Assembly: GCF_039534165.1 (NCBI RefSeq)
Contig: NZ_BAAAUX010000005.1
Coordinates: forward strand, 1 to 64,000
Reading direction: 5' to 3'
DNA length: 64,000 nucleotides
Origin: Saccharopolyspora_D taberi
GTDB lineage: Bacteria; Actinomycetota; Actinomycetes; Mycobacteriales; Pseudonocardiaceae
Notes under the pieces: generated by a model
Databases searched by the model: none
Seen by the model: only the letters and a program-made list of their open reading frames with translations
Told to the model about the DNA's origin: nothing
Program-made: the position numbers and the translations under genes
Part shown: in pieces, positions 39,804 through 49,501 of the stretch
How positions within the stretch are numbered: the first letter of the stretch is position 1
How the letters are laid out: each line of letters starts with the position of its first letter

Positions 39804-40007
39804 CCCGGCACGTCCGAAGTGGACGGCGGCGCGCGGGCGGAGATGATCATCGCTGCTGCGGACCGGTGAAATCCGCCCTGCGCCCGGCCGATAGCGTTAG
39901 CGCGCAGTACGCGACGCGAACAGGGATGAGGAGCGTCTGGCTTGAACACGCCGTTCTGGGGTCGGGTCCGCACGCGGGCCGCCGGACCGCGGAGGTGAGC
40001 CGCCGGT

Positions 40008-41177
40008 ATGAACACACCCGCGTGGGCGCCCGCCGGTCTCCCGGCACGTGAGTACCTGCTGGTCCTGCTCACCGCCGCGGCGGTGACGTTCCTGCTCACC
40101 GGCCTGGTCCGGCTGCTCGCGATCCGGGTGGGCGCGGTCGCCTACCCGCGGCAGCGCGACGTGCACGTCAAGCCGATCCCGCGGATGGGCGGCGTGGCGA
40201 TGTACGGCGGCGTGCTCGCGGCGATGTTCCTGGCGAACAACCTGCCCGCGCTCTCGCGGGGCTTCGACTACTCCAACGACGCGCTCGCGGTGGTCGCCGC
40301 CGGCGGGCTGATCGTGCTCGTCGGCGCGCTGGACGACCGGTTCGAGCTGGACTCGCTGACCAAGCTGGCCGGGCAGGTCACCGCGGCGGGGATCCTGGTG
40401 CTGATGGGCGTCCAGTGGTTCATCGTCGGGGTGCCGTGGGGTGGCAGCGAGGGCGAGCTGGGGACGTTCGTCATGCTCGGCACCAACCAGGGCCAGCTGC
40501 TGACCGTGCTGCTCATCGTGGCGATGGTGAACGCGATGAACTTCGTCGACGGCCTCGACGGGCTCGCCTCCGGGATCGGGCTGATCGCGGCCAGCGCCAC
40601 CTGCCTGTTCTGCCTCGGCCTGCTCGACCGGCACGGCGGCGACGTCACCGCCTACCCGCCCGCGCTGATCGCGGCGACCATCGCGGGCGCCTGCCTGGGC
40701 TTCCTGCCGTACAACTTCCAGCCCGCCAAGATCTTCATGGGCGACTCGGGCTCGATGCTGATCGGCCTGATGCTGGCCACCGCCAGCACCACCGCGTCCG
40801 GCAAGCTCGACCTGTCTAGCAGCGAGCTGCAGGACACCGTCGCGCTGCTCTCGCCGCTGCTGGTGGTCGCGGCTGTGTTGTTCGTCCCACTTCTGGACCT
40901 GATCCTCGCGGTGGTCCGGCGCACCCGCGCGGGCAAGAGCCCGTTCCACGCGGACAAGATGCACCTGCACCACAGGCTGCTGGAAATCGGGCACTCCCAG
41001 CGCCGCGCGGTGCTGCTGATCTACCTGTGGGCGACCGTGATCGCCTTCGGCGCGGTGTCGCTGACCATGTTCAACGCGGCGGTCGTCGCCTGGGTCATCG
41101 GCCTCGGGGTGCTGGTGGCGGCTATCATCTCGGTGATTCCCAGGATGCGGGCGAGAGCCGAACGAGAGAGCCGATGA
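40008..41177 (+). CDS. wecA: Decaprenyl-phosphate GlcNAc-1-phosphate transferase (WecA-type)
   Basis: A 389-residue polytopic membrane enzyme of the MraY/WecA superfamily. It has HVKPIPRMGGVAMYGG near the N terminus, LVGALDDRFEL, the catalytic NAMNFVDGLDGLASGI, KIFMGDSGSMLIG and the C-terminal DKMHLHHRLL. By position (before the atp operon) it matches the mycobacterial enzyme that starts the arabinogalactan linkage unit. Its stop overlaps the next start (ATGA). Confidence 0.92.
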   Translation: MNTPAWAPAGLPAREYLLVLLTAAAVTFLLTGLVRLLAIRVGAVAYPRQRDVHVKPIPRMGGVAMYGGVLAAMFLANNLPALSRGFDYSNDALAVVAAGGLIVLVGALDDRFELDSLTKLAGQVTAAGILVLMGVQWFIVGVPWGGSEGELGTFVMLGTNQGQLLTVLLIVAMVNAMNFVDGLDGLASGIGLIAASATCLFCLGLLDRHGGDVTAYPPALIAATIAGACLGFLPYNFQPAKIFMGDSGSMLIGLMLATASTTASGKLDLSSSELQDTVALLSPLLVVAAVLFVPLLDLILAVVRRTRAGKSPFHADKMHLHHRLLEIGHSQRRAVLLIYLWATVIAFGAVSLTMFNAAVVAWVIGLGVLVAAIISVIPRMRARAERESR

Positions 41178-41638
41178 GCGAAGCGAACCCCTCCGAGACC
41201 GCCACCGGGACCGCCGCGGAGAACCCGCACGCGGAATCGGTGCAGCGGCTCGCCGCCGCCATGCTGCGCACCGCCGTTCTCCCGGGTGCGGTCACGGTCG
41301 CGCTCGGCGCGGTCGTCGCGACCGTGCTGGTCGGGGTGACCGGCCTGGTCGGCGCGCTGATCGGTGGTGTGGTCGCCTTCGCGTCCTCGCTGCTCACGAT
41401 CTGGCTGATGCGCACGACCGGGGGCATGAACCCGATGTTCGTGATGGTCGCGGCGCTCGGCGGCTACATCGGCAAGATGGTCGTGCTGCTCGTCGTGATG
41501 ACCCTGCTCGGCGGGATCGAGGCGATCCACCGCGAGTCCCTGGCCTTCACCATGCTGGCCACCATCCTGGTGTGGGCCGGTGCCGAGGTCGTCGCGTTCA
41601 AGAAGACCAAGATTCCTACCATCGTGCCCGGCGGTTAG
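41174..41638 (+). CDS. AtpI-like membrane protein
   Basis: A 154-residue protein with a hydrophilic N terminus (SEANPSETATGTAAENPHAE) and four membrane segments (GAVTVALGAVVATVLVGVTG, LVGALIGGVVAFASSLLTIW, MVAALGGYIGKMVVLLVVMT, AFTMLATILVWAGAEVVAF). Position directly before atpB marks it as the actinobacterial equivalent of AtpI, thought to help assemble the c-ring. The 246 bases that follow carry the atp leader and no gene. Confidence 0.8.
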   Translation: MSEANPSETATGTAAENPHAESVQRLAAAMLRTAVLPGAVTVALGAVVATVLVGVTGLVGALIGGVVAFASSLLTIWLMRTTGGMNPMFVMVAALGGYIGKMVVLLVVMTLLGGIEAIHRESLAFTMLATILVWAGAEVVAFKKTKIPTIVPGG

Positions 41639-41884
41639 CGCAACGGCGCGACCACGCACTGCGCTGGATGGGCGGTGTGTAGGACGCCTAGTTACCCCTT
41701 GGTATTGTCCGCCGCGAGAACGCCAATCCCGGCGATGCGGGCGGAGCGGTGCCATGGGGCGCTGGACCGCGCCACAGGGTGGGGTCCTCGATGTGCCCGA
41801 GGGTGTATCGGGTACGTTAAGTGCAAATCGTGACGATTCCCCCGGCGGTGTGAACACCGACCGGGAGAACCGGAAGGAGCCCAG

Positions 41885-42664
41885 TTGGGCGCGCTGGTGC
41901 TGGCCGAGGGCGGAGTGTTCCAACCGCCAGGGGCCGATAGTTTTGAACTTCCGCCGCTGTTCGGCGTGGTGACCAAGCCAATGCTGCTGGTCGTGCTGTC
42001 GGCAGTGATCGTCGGCGCGTACTTCGTGATCGCGACCCGCAACCTCAAGGTGGTGCCGGGCAAGGGTCAGTTCGTGGCGGAGTCGATCTACGACTTCAGC
42101 CGGAACAAGATCGCCCGGGAGCAGATCGGGGCGAAGGACTTCCGCCCGTTCGTGCCGCTGATCTTCGCGTTGTTCACGTTCATCCTGGTGAACAACATCT
42201 ACGGGATCATCCCGCTGATCCAGTTCCCCACGATGTCGCGGATCGGGTTCCCGATCGCCCTGTTCCTCGTGGCGTACCTGGTCATCCACACCGTCGGCTT
42301 CAAGCGGCACGGCTTCCTCGGCTACCTCAAGCACGTCATGTTCCCGCCCGGGGTCCCGAAGCCGATCTACATCCTGCTCTCGCCGATCGAGTTCTTCCAG
42401 AAGTTCATCGCGCAGCCGGTCGCGCTGGCGGTCCGAGTCTTCGCCGCGATGTTCGCGGGGCACCTCATCCTGCTGGTGTTCACCATCGGCGGACAGTTCC
42501 TGCTCCTGGAGGCGAGCGCGGCGCTCAAGCCGGTGTCGGTCGTCGCCTTCGCCTTCGCCATTGCCTTGACGTTTGTCGAGGCCTTGATCCAGGTGCTTCA
42601 GGCATACATCTTCGCGCTGCTGGTCGCCAACTTCATCGGCGCGGCGATGGCCGAAGAGCACTGA
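41885..42664 (+). CDS. atpB: ATP synthase subunit a
   Basis: A 259-residue membrane subunit forming the proton path. It has the conserved helix with the essential Arg in AQPVALAVRVFAAMFAGHL and the C-terminal FVEALIQVLQAYIFALLVAN. The start is TTG 41885, fixed by GGAAGGAG 6 bases upstream. First structural gene of the operon. Confidence 0.95.
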   Translation: MGALVLAEGGVFQPPGADSFELPPLFGVVTKPMLLVVLSAVIVGAYFVIATRNLKVVPGKGQFVAESIYDFSRNKIAREQIGAKDFRPFVPLIFALFTFILVNNIYGIIPLIQFPTMSRIGFPIALFLVAYLVIHTVGFKRHGFLGYLKHVMFPPGVPKPIYILLSPIEFFQKFIAQPVALAVRVFAAMFAGHLILLVFTIGGQFLLLEASAALKPVSVVAFAFAIALTFVEALIQVLQAYIFALLVANFIGAAMAEEH

Positions 42665-42718
42665 GTCAGACCAAGACCTCCGATCCGCTGAAGCGGACCG
42701 AGTTGAAAGGTAGTGAAA

Positions 42719-42976
42719 GTGAGCAACATCGTTCTCGCGCAGGCCGCCGAAGCCGCGGGCAGCATCAACCCGGGTCTCGCCGCGATCGGGTACGGCCTCG
42801 GCGCCGTCGGCCCGGGCATCGGCGTCGGCCTGATCTGGGCCGCGGTCATCAACGGCACCGCGCGCCAGCCGGAGGCCCAGGGCCAGCTCCAGGGCATCGC
42901 CTGGATCTCGTTCGTTCTGGTCGAGGTGCTCGCGCTGATCGGTCTGGTCGTCTACTTCATCGCCGCCGGTTCCTGA
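42719..42976 (+). CDS. atpE: ATP synthase subunit c
   Basis: An 85-residue hairpin of two membrane helices. The Gly-rich first helix (GYGLGAVGPGIGVGLIWAAV) leads into the polar loop ARQPEAQ and a second helix with the ion-binding Glu in SFVLVEVLALIG (about Glu69). GTG 42719 is preferred over GTG 42713 because GAAAGG lies 8 bases away. Confidence 0.96.
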   Translation: MSNIVLAQAAEAAGSINPGLAAIGYGLGAVGPGIGVGLIWAAVINGTARQPEAQGQLQGIAWISFVLVEVLALIGLVVYFIAAGS

Positions 42977-43004
42977 TCAGCCGCTCGACGCGTAGGGAGA
43001 CGTT

Positions 43005-43559
43005 GTGGTGAAGACGCAGATGCTGCTGGCTGCGGAGGGTGGGCACAACCCCATCATCCCGGAGCCGGTGGAGATCGTTGTCGGCCTGATCGCCTTCCTG
43101 CTCCTGCTGTTCGTGCTCTGGAAGTACGCGGTCCCGCGCTTCGAGAAGGTCTACGCCGAGCGCAGCGAGCGGATCGAGGGCGGCATCGCCAAGGCCGAGG
43201 CCGCGCAGGCCGAGGCGCAGCGCACGCTGGAGCAGTACAAGTCGCAGCTGGCCGAGGCCAGGGCGGAGGCGGCTCGGATCCGCGACGACGCCCGCGCCGA
43301 GGGGCAGCAGATCGTGGAGGAGATGCGGACCCAGGCGCAGGCCGAGTCCGAGCGGATCGTGGCCGCCGGCCAGTCCGCGCTGGCCGCGCAGCGGGCGCAG
43401 ATCGTCGCCGAGCTGCGTGCCGACCTGGGTCGGCAGGCCGTGGACCTGGCCAGCCGGGTGGTCGGCGAGTCGCTGGAGGACGAGGCCCGTCGCCGCGGCA
43501 CCGTCGACCGGTTCCTCGAGGAGCTGGAGGCCACCTCGGCTCCGGCGTCCAAGGCCTGA
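43005..43559 (+). CDS. atpF: ATP synthase subunit b
   Basis: A 184-residue stator subunit: one membrane helix (EIVVGLIAFLLLLFVLWKYA, about 23-42), then a long charged coiled coil (Ala/Glu/Arg-rich, 45-165). Start GTG 43005 or 43008, both after GGGAGA. It is a separate b subunit, not fused to delta as in mycobacteria. Confidence 0.95.
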   Translation: MVKTQMLLAAEGGHNPIIPEPVEIVVGLIAFLLLLFVLWKYAVPRFEKVYAERSERIEGGIAKAEAAQAEAQRTLEQYKSQLAEARAEAARIRDDARAEGQQIVEEMRTQAQAESERIVAAGQSALAAQRAQIVAELRADLGRQAVDLASRVVGESLEDEARRRGTVDRFLEELEATSAPASKA

Positions 43560-43579
43560 CGAGTGAAAGGCGCTGAGAG

Positions 43580-44407
43580 TTGAGCACCCTCGTGAACGCC
43601 GCGAGCCGGGACGCACTGGCAGCCGTCGAGCTCCAGCTGCTGCAGGCCACTGACGGGGCCGGGGCCGCGGAGATCACCGGGCTCGCCGACGAGCTGTTCG
43701 GCGTCGCCGCGCTGCTGGGCCGCGAGTCCACGCTGCGGCGGGCGCTCGCCGACGCCTCCACCGACCCGCGGTCCAGGGAGGACCTGGCCCGCGGGCTCCT
43801 GGCGGACAAGCTCGGTGCCCGGGCGCTGCCGGTCGTGGTCGAGGCGGTCCGGGCTCGCTGGTCGAGCGCCAAGGACCTGATCGGCGGCCTCGAACGGATG
43901 GCCCGCACCGCGCTGCTGGTGCAGGCCGAGCGGGCGGGCCGGCTGGACGCGGTGGAGGACGAGCTGTTCCGCCTCGGCCGCATCATCGGCGGTCAGGTCG
44001 ACCTGGAACGGCTGCTGTCGGACCCGACCACCGGCGCCGAGGGCAAGTCGGCCGTGGTCGACCAGCTGGTCGGCGGCAAGGTCGAGCAGGTCACCCAGAG
44101 CCTGGTCCGCCAGCTCGTCGCGCACCCGCACGGGCGCGTCAGCGAAGGGCTGGAAGAGCTGGCCGAGCTGTCGGCCAAGCGCCGGGAGCGGTCGGTGGCC
44201 CACGTCCGGTCCGCCATGCCGCTCAGCGACGAGCAGCAGCAGCGGCTGTCGAACACGTTGCAGCGGATCTACTCCCGCCCGATCGCGATCCACCTGGAGG
44301 TGGACCCCGAGGTCGGCGGTGGGCTGCTGATCCGCATCGGTGACGAGATCATCGACGGTACGACCGCGGGACGCCTGCAGTCCCTGCGACGCGACCTGGC
44401 CGACTAG
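43580..44407 (+). CDS. atpH: ATP synthase subunit delta
   Basis: A 275-residue subunit, longer than the roughly 180 of E. coli. The N-terminal helical domain (1-110) binds alpha, and the C terminus (VAHVRSAMPLSDEQQQRLSN, then GGGLLIRIGDEIIDGTTAGR) binds subunit b. TTG 43580 is the start, after GAGAG-like purines. The extra length is normal for this order. Confidence 0.93.
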   Translation: MSTLVNAASRDALAAVELQLLQATDGAGAAEITGLADELFGVAALLGRESTLRRALADASTDPRSREDLARGLLADKLGARALPVVVEAVRARWSSAKDLIGGLERMARTALLVQAERAGRLDAVEDELFRLGRIIGGQVDLERLLSDPTTGAEGKSAVVDQLVGGKVEQVTQSLVRQLVAHPHGRVSEGLEELAELSAKRRERSVAHVRSAMPLSDEQQQRLSNTLQRIYSRPIAIHLEVDPEVGGGLLIRIGDEIIDGTTAGRLQSLRRDLAD

Positions 44408-44477
44408 GGCCGCCCGGGACGGCGCGAGCCCGAACACGAACTCCCTTCCAAGAACGAACCGAGAGCAGGAACGAGAC

Positions 44478-46124
44478 ATGGCGGAGCTGACGATCTCGTC
44501 GGACGAGATCCGCAGTGCGATCGAGAAGTACGTCTCCAGCTACTCCCCGGAGGTCAGCCGCGAGGAGGTCGGAGTCGTCACCGATACCGGTGACGGCATC
44601 GCCCATGTCGAGGGCCTGCCTTCGGTCATGACCGAGGAGCTGCTGGAGTTCCCCGGCGGCATCTACGGCGTCGCGATGAACCTTGAGGCTCAGGAGATCG
44701 GTGCGGTCATCCTGGGTGAGTCGGACAAGATCGAGGAGGGCCAGGAGGTCCGCCGGACCGGCAAGGTGCTGTCGGTGCCGGTGGGCGAGGGCTTCCTCGG
44801 CCGCGTGGTCAACCCGCTCGGCGAGCCGATCGACGGCCTCGGCGACATCGCCGCCGAGGAGAACCGCGCGCTGGAGCTGCAGGCCGCCACGGTCGTGCAG
44901 CGCCAGGGCGTCAGCGAGCCGCTGCAGACCGGCATCAAGGCCATCGACTCGATGACGCCGATCGGCCGCGGTCAGCGGCAGCTGATCATCGGCGACCGCA
45001 AGACCGGCAAGACCACGGTCGCGGTCGACGCGATCATCAACCAGAAGAGCAACTGGGACAGCGGCGACCCGACCCAGCAGGTCCGCTGCATCTACGTCGC
45101 GATCGGCCAGAAGGGCTCGACGATCGCGGGTGTGAAGCGGTCGCTGGAAGAGGCCGGCGCGATGGACTACACCACCATCGTCGCCGCCCCCGCCTCGGAC
45201 TCGCCGGGTCTGAAGTGGCTGGCTCCGTACGCCGGCTCGGCCATCGGCCAGCACTGGATGTACCAGGGCAAGCACGTCCTGATCATCTTCGACGACCTCA
45301 CCAAGCAGGCCGAGGCCTACCGCGCGATCTCGCTGCTGCTGCGCCGCCCGCCGGGCCGCGAGGCGTACCCGGGTGACGTCTTCTACCTGCACTCGCGCCT
45401 GCTGGAGCGCTGCGCGAAGCTCTCCGACGAGCTGGGCGCAGGCTCGATGACCGGTCTGCCGATCATCGAGACCAAGGCCAACGACGTGTCGGCCTACATC
45501 CCGACCAACGTCATCTCGATCACCGACGGCCAGTGCTTCCTGCAGTCGGACCTGTTCAACTCGGGTCAGCGCCCGGCCATCGACGTCGGTATCTCGGTGT
45601 CCCGCGTCGGTGGTTCCGCGCAGATCAACGCGATGCGCAAGGTCGTGGGTTCGCTCAAGATCGACCTGGCGCAGTTCCGCGAGCTGGAGGCGTTCTCCGC
45701 CTTCGCCTCGGACCTCGACGCCGCGTCGAAGGCTCAGCTGGAGCGCGGTGCGCGCCTGATGGAGCTGCTCAAGCAGGGCCAGGGCGAGCCGCTGCCGGTC
45801 GAGGACGAGGTCGTGTCGCTGTTCCTGGGCACCCAGGGCCACGTCGACTCGGTCCCGACCGAGGACATCCGCCGCTTCGAGTCGGAGTTCCTGGCCTACC
45901 TGCGCCGCACCCACGACAGCGTCCTCAAGGACATCGTGGAGAGCAAGAAGTTCTCGGACGACGGCAAGAAGATCGTCGTCGACGCGGTCGAGGAGTTCAA
46001 GAAGCAGTTCACCACCTCGGACGGGTCCTCGGCCGCGCCGAGCGAGCCGGACGCCGAGGCGCTGGCCGCCGACGAGGTCGGGCAGGAGACCGTGAAGGTC
46101 AACCGCCCGGAACCGAAGAAGTGA
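44478..46124 (+). CDS. atpA: ATP synthase subunit alpha
   Basis: A 548-residue subunit from ATG 44478. It has the Walker A GDRKTGKTTVAVD (non-catalytic nucleotide site), DDLTKQAEAYRAISLLLRRP and ISVSRVGGSAQINAMRKV. A C-terminal extension of about 35 residues rich in Ser/Ala/Glu (SDGSSAAPSEPDAEALAADE) is typical of actinobacteria, where it limits ATP hydrolysis. Confidence 0.97.
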   Translation: MAELTISSDEIRSAIEKYVSSYSPEVSREEVGVVTDTGDGIAHVEGLPSVMTEELLEFPGGIYGVAMNLEAQEIGAVILGESDKIEEGQEVRRTGKVLSVPVGEGFLGRVVNPLGEPIDGLGDIAAEENRALELQAATVVQRQGVSEPLQTGIKAIDSMTPIGRGQRQLIIGDRKTGKTTVAVDAIINQKSNWDSGDPTQQVRCIYVAIGQKGSTIAGVKRSLEEAGAMDYTTIVAAPASDSPGLKWLAPYAGSAIGQHWMYQGKHVLIIFDDLTKQAEAYRAISLLLRRPPGREAYPGDVFYLHSRLLERCAKLSDELGAGSMTGLPIIETKANDVSAYIPTNVISITDGQCFLQSDLFNSGQRPAIDVGISVSRVGGSAQINAMRKVVGSLKIDLAQFRELEAFSAFASDLDAASKAQLERGARLMELLKQGQGEPLPVEDEVVSLFLGTQGHVDSVPTEDIRRFESEFLAYLRRTHDSVLKDIVESKKFSDDGKKIVVDAVEEFKKQFTTSDGSSAAPSEPDAEALAADEVGQETVKVNRPEPKK

Positions 46125-46134
46125 CCGGGTAGCC

Positions 46135-47061
46135 ATGGCTCAACTGCGAGAACTACGAGACCGGATCCGGTCGGTCAAGTCGATCCGGAAGATCACGAAG
46201 GCGCAGGAGCTCATCGCGACCTCCCGCATCAAGAAGGCGCAGGCCAGGGTCGAGGCGTCGCGTCCGTACGCGGACGAGATCACCAAGGCCCTGTCCGAGC
46301 TGGCCGGTGCGAGCACGCTCGACCACCCGCTGCTGACCGAGCGCAGCAACCCCAAGCGGGCGGGCGTGCTGGTCGTGACCAGCGACGGCGGCTTCTGCGG
46401 CGGCTACAACGCCAACGTCCTCCGCGCCGCGGAGGAGCTGCAGAGCCTGCTGCGCGAGCAGGGCAAGACCCCGGTGCTCTACGTCATCGGCCGCAAGGGC
46501 GAGGCGTACTACCGGTTCCGCGGGCGCGACATCGCGGCCAGCTGGACCGGCTTCACCGACAACCCCTCCTACACCCACGCCGCCGACGTCGGCGAGACCC
46601 TGGTCAAGGCATTCCTGGCGGGCGCCGACGACTACCTCGACGACGGCGGCGCGGACGGTACGCTGGGGGTGGATGAGCTGCACCTGGTGCACACCGAGTT
46701 CGTCTCCATGATCACCCAGAAGCCCAAGGTCACGCGGGTGGCACCGCTGGAGGTGGAGTACTCGGAGGAGCCTCGGCAGACCCTGCGGTCGGTTTACGAG
46801 TTCGAGCCGGACGCGGAGACCCTGTTCAAGGCCCTGTTGCCGAAGTACATCAACACCCGCCTGTTCGCCGGGCTGCTGGACGCGGCGGCGTCCGTGCACG
46901 CGGCCCGCCGGACGGCCATGAAGTCGGCCACGGACAACGCGGACGAGATCATCCGCGTGCTCAGCCGTGAGGCCAACCAGGCTCGCCAGGCCCAGATCAC
47001 CCAGGAAATCAGCGAGATCGTCGGTGGTGTCGAGGCGCTCTCGTCAGCAGGAAGTGAGTGA
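46135..47061 (+). CDS. atpG: ATP synthase subunit gamma
   Basis: A 308-residue central stalk subunit. The N-terminal helix (QLRELRDRIRSVKSIRKITK) and the C-terminal helix (TDNADEIIRVLSREANQARQ, then QITQEISEIVGG) form the coiled shaft. The insertion GADDYLDDGGADGTLGVDEL corresponds to the actinobacterial gamma loop. Confidence 0.96.
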   Translation: MAQLRELRDRIRSVKSIRKITKAQELIATSRIKKAQARVEASRPYADEITKALSELAGASTLDHPLLTERSNPKRAGVLVVTSDGGFCGGYNANVLRAAEELQSLLREQGKTPVLYVIGRKGEAYYRFRGRDIAASWTGFTDNPSYTHAADVGETLVKAFLAGADDYLDDGGADGTLGVDELHLVHTEFVSMITQKPKVTRVAPLEVEYSEEPRQTLRSVYEFEPDAETLFKALLPKYINTRLFAGLLDAAASVHAARRTAMKSATDNADEIIRVLSREANQARQAQITQEISEIVGGVEALSSAGSE

Positions 47062-47062
47062 C

Positions 47063-48496
47063 ATGACTGCTACTGCCACTAGCACTGCTACTGGCACCGG
47101 CCGCGTCGTCCGGGTCCTCGGCCCGGTCGTGGACGTGGAGTTCCCGCGGGATTCGGTGCCTGACCTCTTCAACGCGCTCACCGTGGACATCACCGCGGAG
47201 GGCATGGCGAAGACGCTGACGCTGGAGGTCGCCCAGCACCTGGGTGACAGCGTCGTGCGCACGATCTCCATGCAGCCGACGCAGGGCCTGGTCCGCGGCG
47301 TGACGGTGACCGACTCCGGTGCCGGCATCTCGGTTCCGGTCGGTGACGTCGTCAAGGGCCACGTGTTCAACGCGCTGGGCCACTGCCTCGACGAGCCGGG
47401 CTACGGCTCGGACGCCGAGCGCTGGTCCATCCACCGCAAGGCGCCCGCCTTCGACCAGCTCGAGGGCAAGACCGAGATGCTGGAGACCGGCATCAAGGTG
47501 ATCGACCTGCTCACCCCGTACGTGCAGGGTGGCAAGATCGGTCTGTTCGGCGGTGCCGGTGTCGGCAAGACGGTGCTGATCCAGGAGATGATCCGCCGGG
47601 TCGCCAAGAACTTCGGTGGTACCTCGGTGTTCGCCGGTGTCGGTGAGCGCACCCGTGAGGGCAACGACCTCTGGGTCGAGATGGCGGAGTCCGGCGTGCT
47701 CGCCGACACCGCGCTGGTCTTCGGCCAGATGGACGAGCCCCCGGGCACCCGTATGCGGGTCGCGCTGTCCGCGCTGACGATGGCGGAGTACTTCCGCGAC
47801 GTCCAGAACCAGGACGTGCTGCTGTTCATCGACAACATCTTCCGGTTCACCCAGGCCGGCCAGGAGGTCTCGACCCTGCTGGGCCGGATGCCCTCCGCGG
47901 TGGGTTACCAGCCGACGCTGGCCGACGAGATGGGTGAGCTGCAGGAGCGGATCACCTCGACCCGGGGTCGTTCGATCACCTCGATGCAGGCGATCTACGT
48001 TCCCGCGGACGACTACACCGACCCGGCCCCGGCGACGACCTTCGCCCACCTGGACGCGACGACGGAGCTCTCCCGTCCGATCTCCCAGAAGGGCATCTAC
48101 CCGGCGGTGGACCCGCTGTCGTCCAGCTCCACCATCCTCGACCCGGCGATCGTCGGCGAGGAGCACTACCGGGTGGCGCAGGAGGTCAAGCGGATCCTGC
48201 AGAAGTACAAGGAACTGCAGGACATCATCGCCATCCTCGGTATGGACGAACTGTCCGAAGAGGACAAGGTGACGGTGTCGCGGGCGCGGCGCATCGAGCG
48301 CTACCTGTCGCAGAACTTCTTCGTGGCCAAGCAGTTCACCGGCCAGGAGGGCTCCTTCGTCCCGCTGAAGGAGACCATCGAGGCGTTCGACAAGCTCTGC
48401 AAGGGCGACTTCGACCACTACCCGGAGCAGGCGTTCCTGTCCATCGGTGGTCTCGACGACCTGGAGCAGGCGTACAAGAAGCTCACCGAGCAGTGA
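47063..48496 (+). CDS. atpD: ATP synthase subunit beta
   Basis: A 477-residue catalytic subunit from ATG 47063. It has the Walker A GLFGGAGVGKTVLIQEMI, catalytic VGERTREGNDLW, LFIDNIFRFTQAGQEVSTLL, and PAPATTFAHLDATTELSRPI. The N-terminal 14 residues are a Thr/Ala-rich leader (TATATSTATGTG). A strong hairpin follows 6 bases after the stop, before atpC. Confidence 0.97.
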   Translation: MTATATSTATGTGRVVRVLGPVVDVEFPRDSVPDLFNALTVDITAEGMAKTLTLEVAQHLGDSVVRTISMQPTQGLVRGVTVTDSGAGISVPVGDVVKGHVFNALGHCLDEPGYGSDAERWSIHRKAPAFDQLEGKTEMLETGIKVIDLLTPYVQGGKIGLFGGAGVGKTVLIQEMIRRVAKNFGGTSVFAGVGERTREGNDLWVEMAESGVLADTALVFGQMDEPPGTRMRVALSALTMAEYFRDVQNQDVLLFIDNIFRFTQAGQEVSTLLGRMPSAVGYQPTLADEMGELQERITSTRGRSITSMQAIYVPADDYTDPAPATTFAHLDATTELSRPISQKGIYPAVDPLSSSSTILDPAIVGEEHYRVAQEVKRILQKYKELQDIIAILGMDELSEEDKVTVSRARRIERYLSQNFFVAKQFTGQEGSFVPLKETIEAFDKLCKGDFDHYPEQAFLSIGGLDDLEQAYKKLTEQ

Positions 48497-48502
48497 GCGA
48501 CG

Positions 48503-48537
48503 GGCAGTGCCCGCGGTCGCGGACCGCGGGCACTGCC
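48503..48537 (+). terminator. 16-bp hairpin between atpD and atpC
   Basis: GGCAGTGCCCGCGGTC (48503-48518) pairs perfectly with 48522-48537 around a 3-nt loop, just after the atpD stop. No U-tract follows. It may attenuate atpC expression or protect the upstream mRNA end. Confidence 0.6.
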
Positions 48538-48675
48538 GCTCGCGCGGGTCGGGGTCCAGCGGTGGGCCCCGGCCCTTTTTCGGCACGGTGGTGCGGGACT
48601 TCGGGCCCGGCCACTCACGTTCGCCCGGCAGGCATTGGCTAGACTGCGGGCACACACCCGACAAAGGAGACGCAC

Positions 48676-49041
48676 GTGGCCAACATGTCCGTCCAATTGG
48701 TCGCTGTCGAGCGCCGCCTGTGGTCTGGTGAGGCGACCGCCGTGGTGGCGCAGACCACCGAGGGCGAGATCGGCATCCTGCCCGGACACGAGCCGCTGCT
48801 CGGCCAGCTGATCGAGGGTGGCGTCGTCAAGATCACGACGACCGACTCCGAGATCGTGACCGCGGCCGTTCACGGCGGGTTCCTGTCGGTCACCGCCGAC
48901 ACCGTCAGCGTGCTCGCGGAGTCCGCGGAGCTGGCGCACGAGATCGACGTCGCGCAGGCGCAGGAGGATGCCAAGCGCGGTGATGAGCAGGCCAGGGCAC
49001 GGGCCCTGAGCCGACTTCGGGCGGCCGGACACACGTCCTGA
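48676..49041 (+). CDS. atpC: ATP synthase subunit epsilon
   Basis: A 121-residue subunit. The beta-sandwich domain has SVQLVAVERRLWSGEATAVV, GEIGILPGHEPLLGQL and HGGFLSVTADTVSVLAESAE, followed by a C-terminal helical hairpin. GTG 48676 follows AAAGGAGA. It is 179 bases from atpD, an unusually large gap with a hairpin and a possible promoter (TAGACT at 48640-48645). Confidence 0.94.
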   Translation: MANMSVQLVAVERRLWSGEATAVVAQTTEGEIGILPGHEPLLGQLIEGGVVKITTTDSEIVTAAVHGGFLSVTADTVSVLAESAELAHEIDVAQAQEDAKRGDEQARARALSRLRAAGHTS

Positions 49042-49054
49042 CGGGCCGCCGCGC

Positions 49055-49498
49055 ATGGGCTCCCCGGTCGTGTGGTTCGCAGTCGTCGTAGGGCTGCTGC
49101 TGGCGGTGGCCCTGGGCGTTGCCGCGCTCGCGTGGCGACGGGTGCGGGAGCTGCGCGCCGGGGGCATCGACGTCGCGCTGCGCACCAGGAGGGACGACCG
49201 GGGCCGGGGCTGGCACCTGGGGGTCGGCCACTACCGGGGCGAGGAGTTCGTCTGGTACCGGGTGCTGAGCCTGCGGTCGGGGCCGAACTGGGTGCTCAAC
49301 CGCAACGAGGTGGAGATCGCGAACCGGCGCAAGCCCTCGTCCGCCGAGGTGTACGCGATGCCGCACGGCGCGACGGTGCTGGATCTGACCGGCCTGGAGC
49401 CGGATCTCGAACTCGCGATGGGGGCCGACGCGCTCACCGGGTTCCTGTCGTGGTTGGAGTCGGCGCCGCCGGGGCGTTCGGTGCCGTGGGCGTCGTGA
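49055..49498 (+). CDS. DUF2550 membrane-anchored protein
   Basis: A 147-residue protein with one N-terminal membrane helix (VVWFAVVVGLLLAVALGVAA) and a basic soluble domain (GWHLGVGHYRGEEFVWYRVL, SSAEVYAMPHGATVLDL). DUF2550 proteins follow atpC in many actinobacteria; function unknown. A terminator hairpin with six T follows at once. Confidence 0.85.
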   Translation: MGSPVVWFAVVVGLLLAVALGVAALAWRRVRELRAGGIDVALRTRRDDRGRGWHLGVGHYRGEEFVWYRVLSLRSGPNWVLNRNEVEIANRRKPSSAEVYAMPHGATVLDLTGLEPDLELAMGADALTGFLSWLESAPPGRSVPWAS

Positions 49499-49501
49499 GG
49501 T

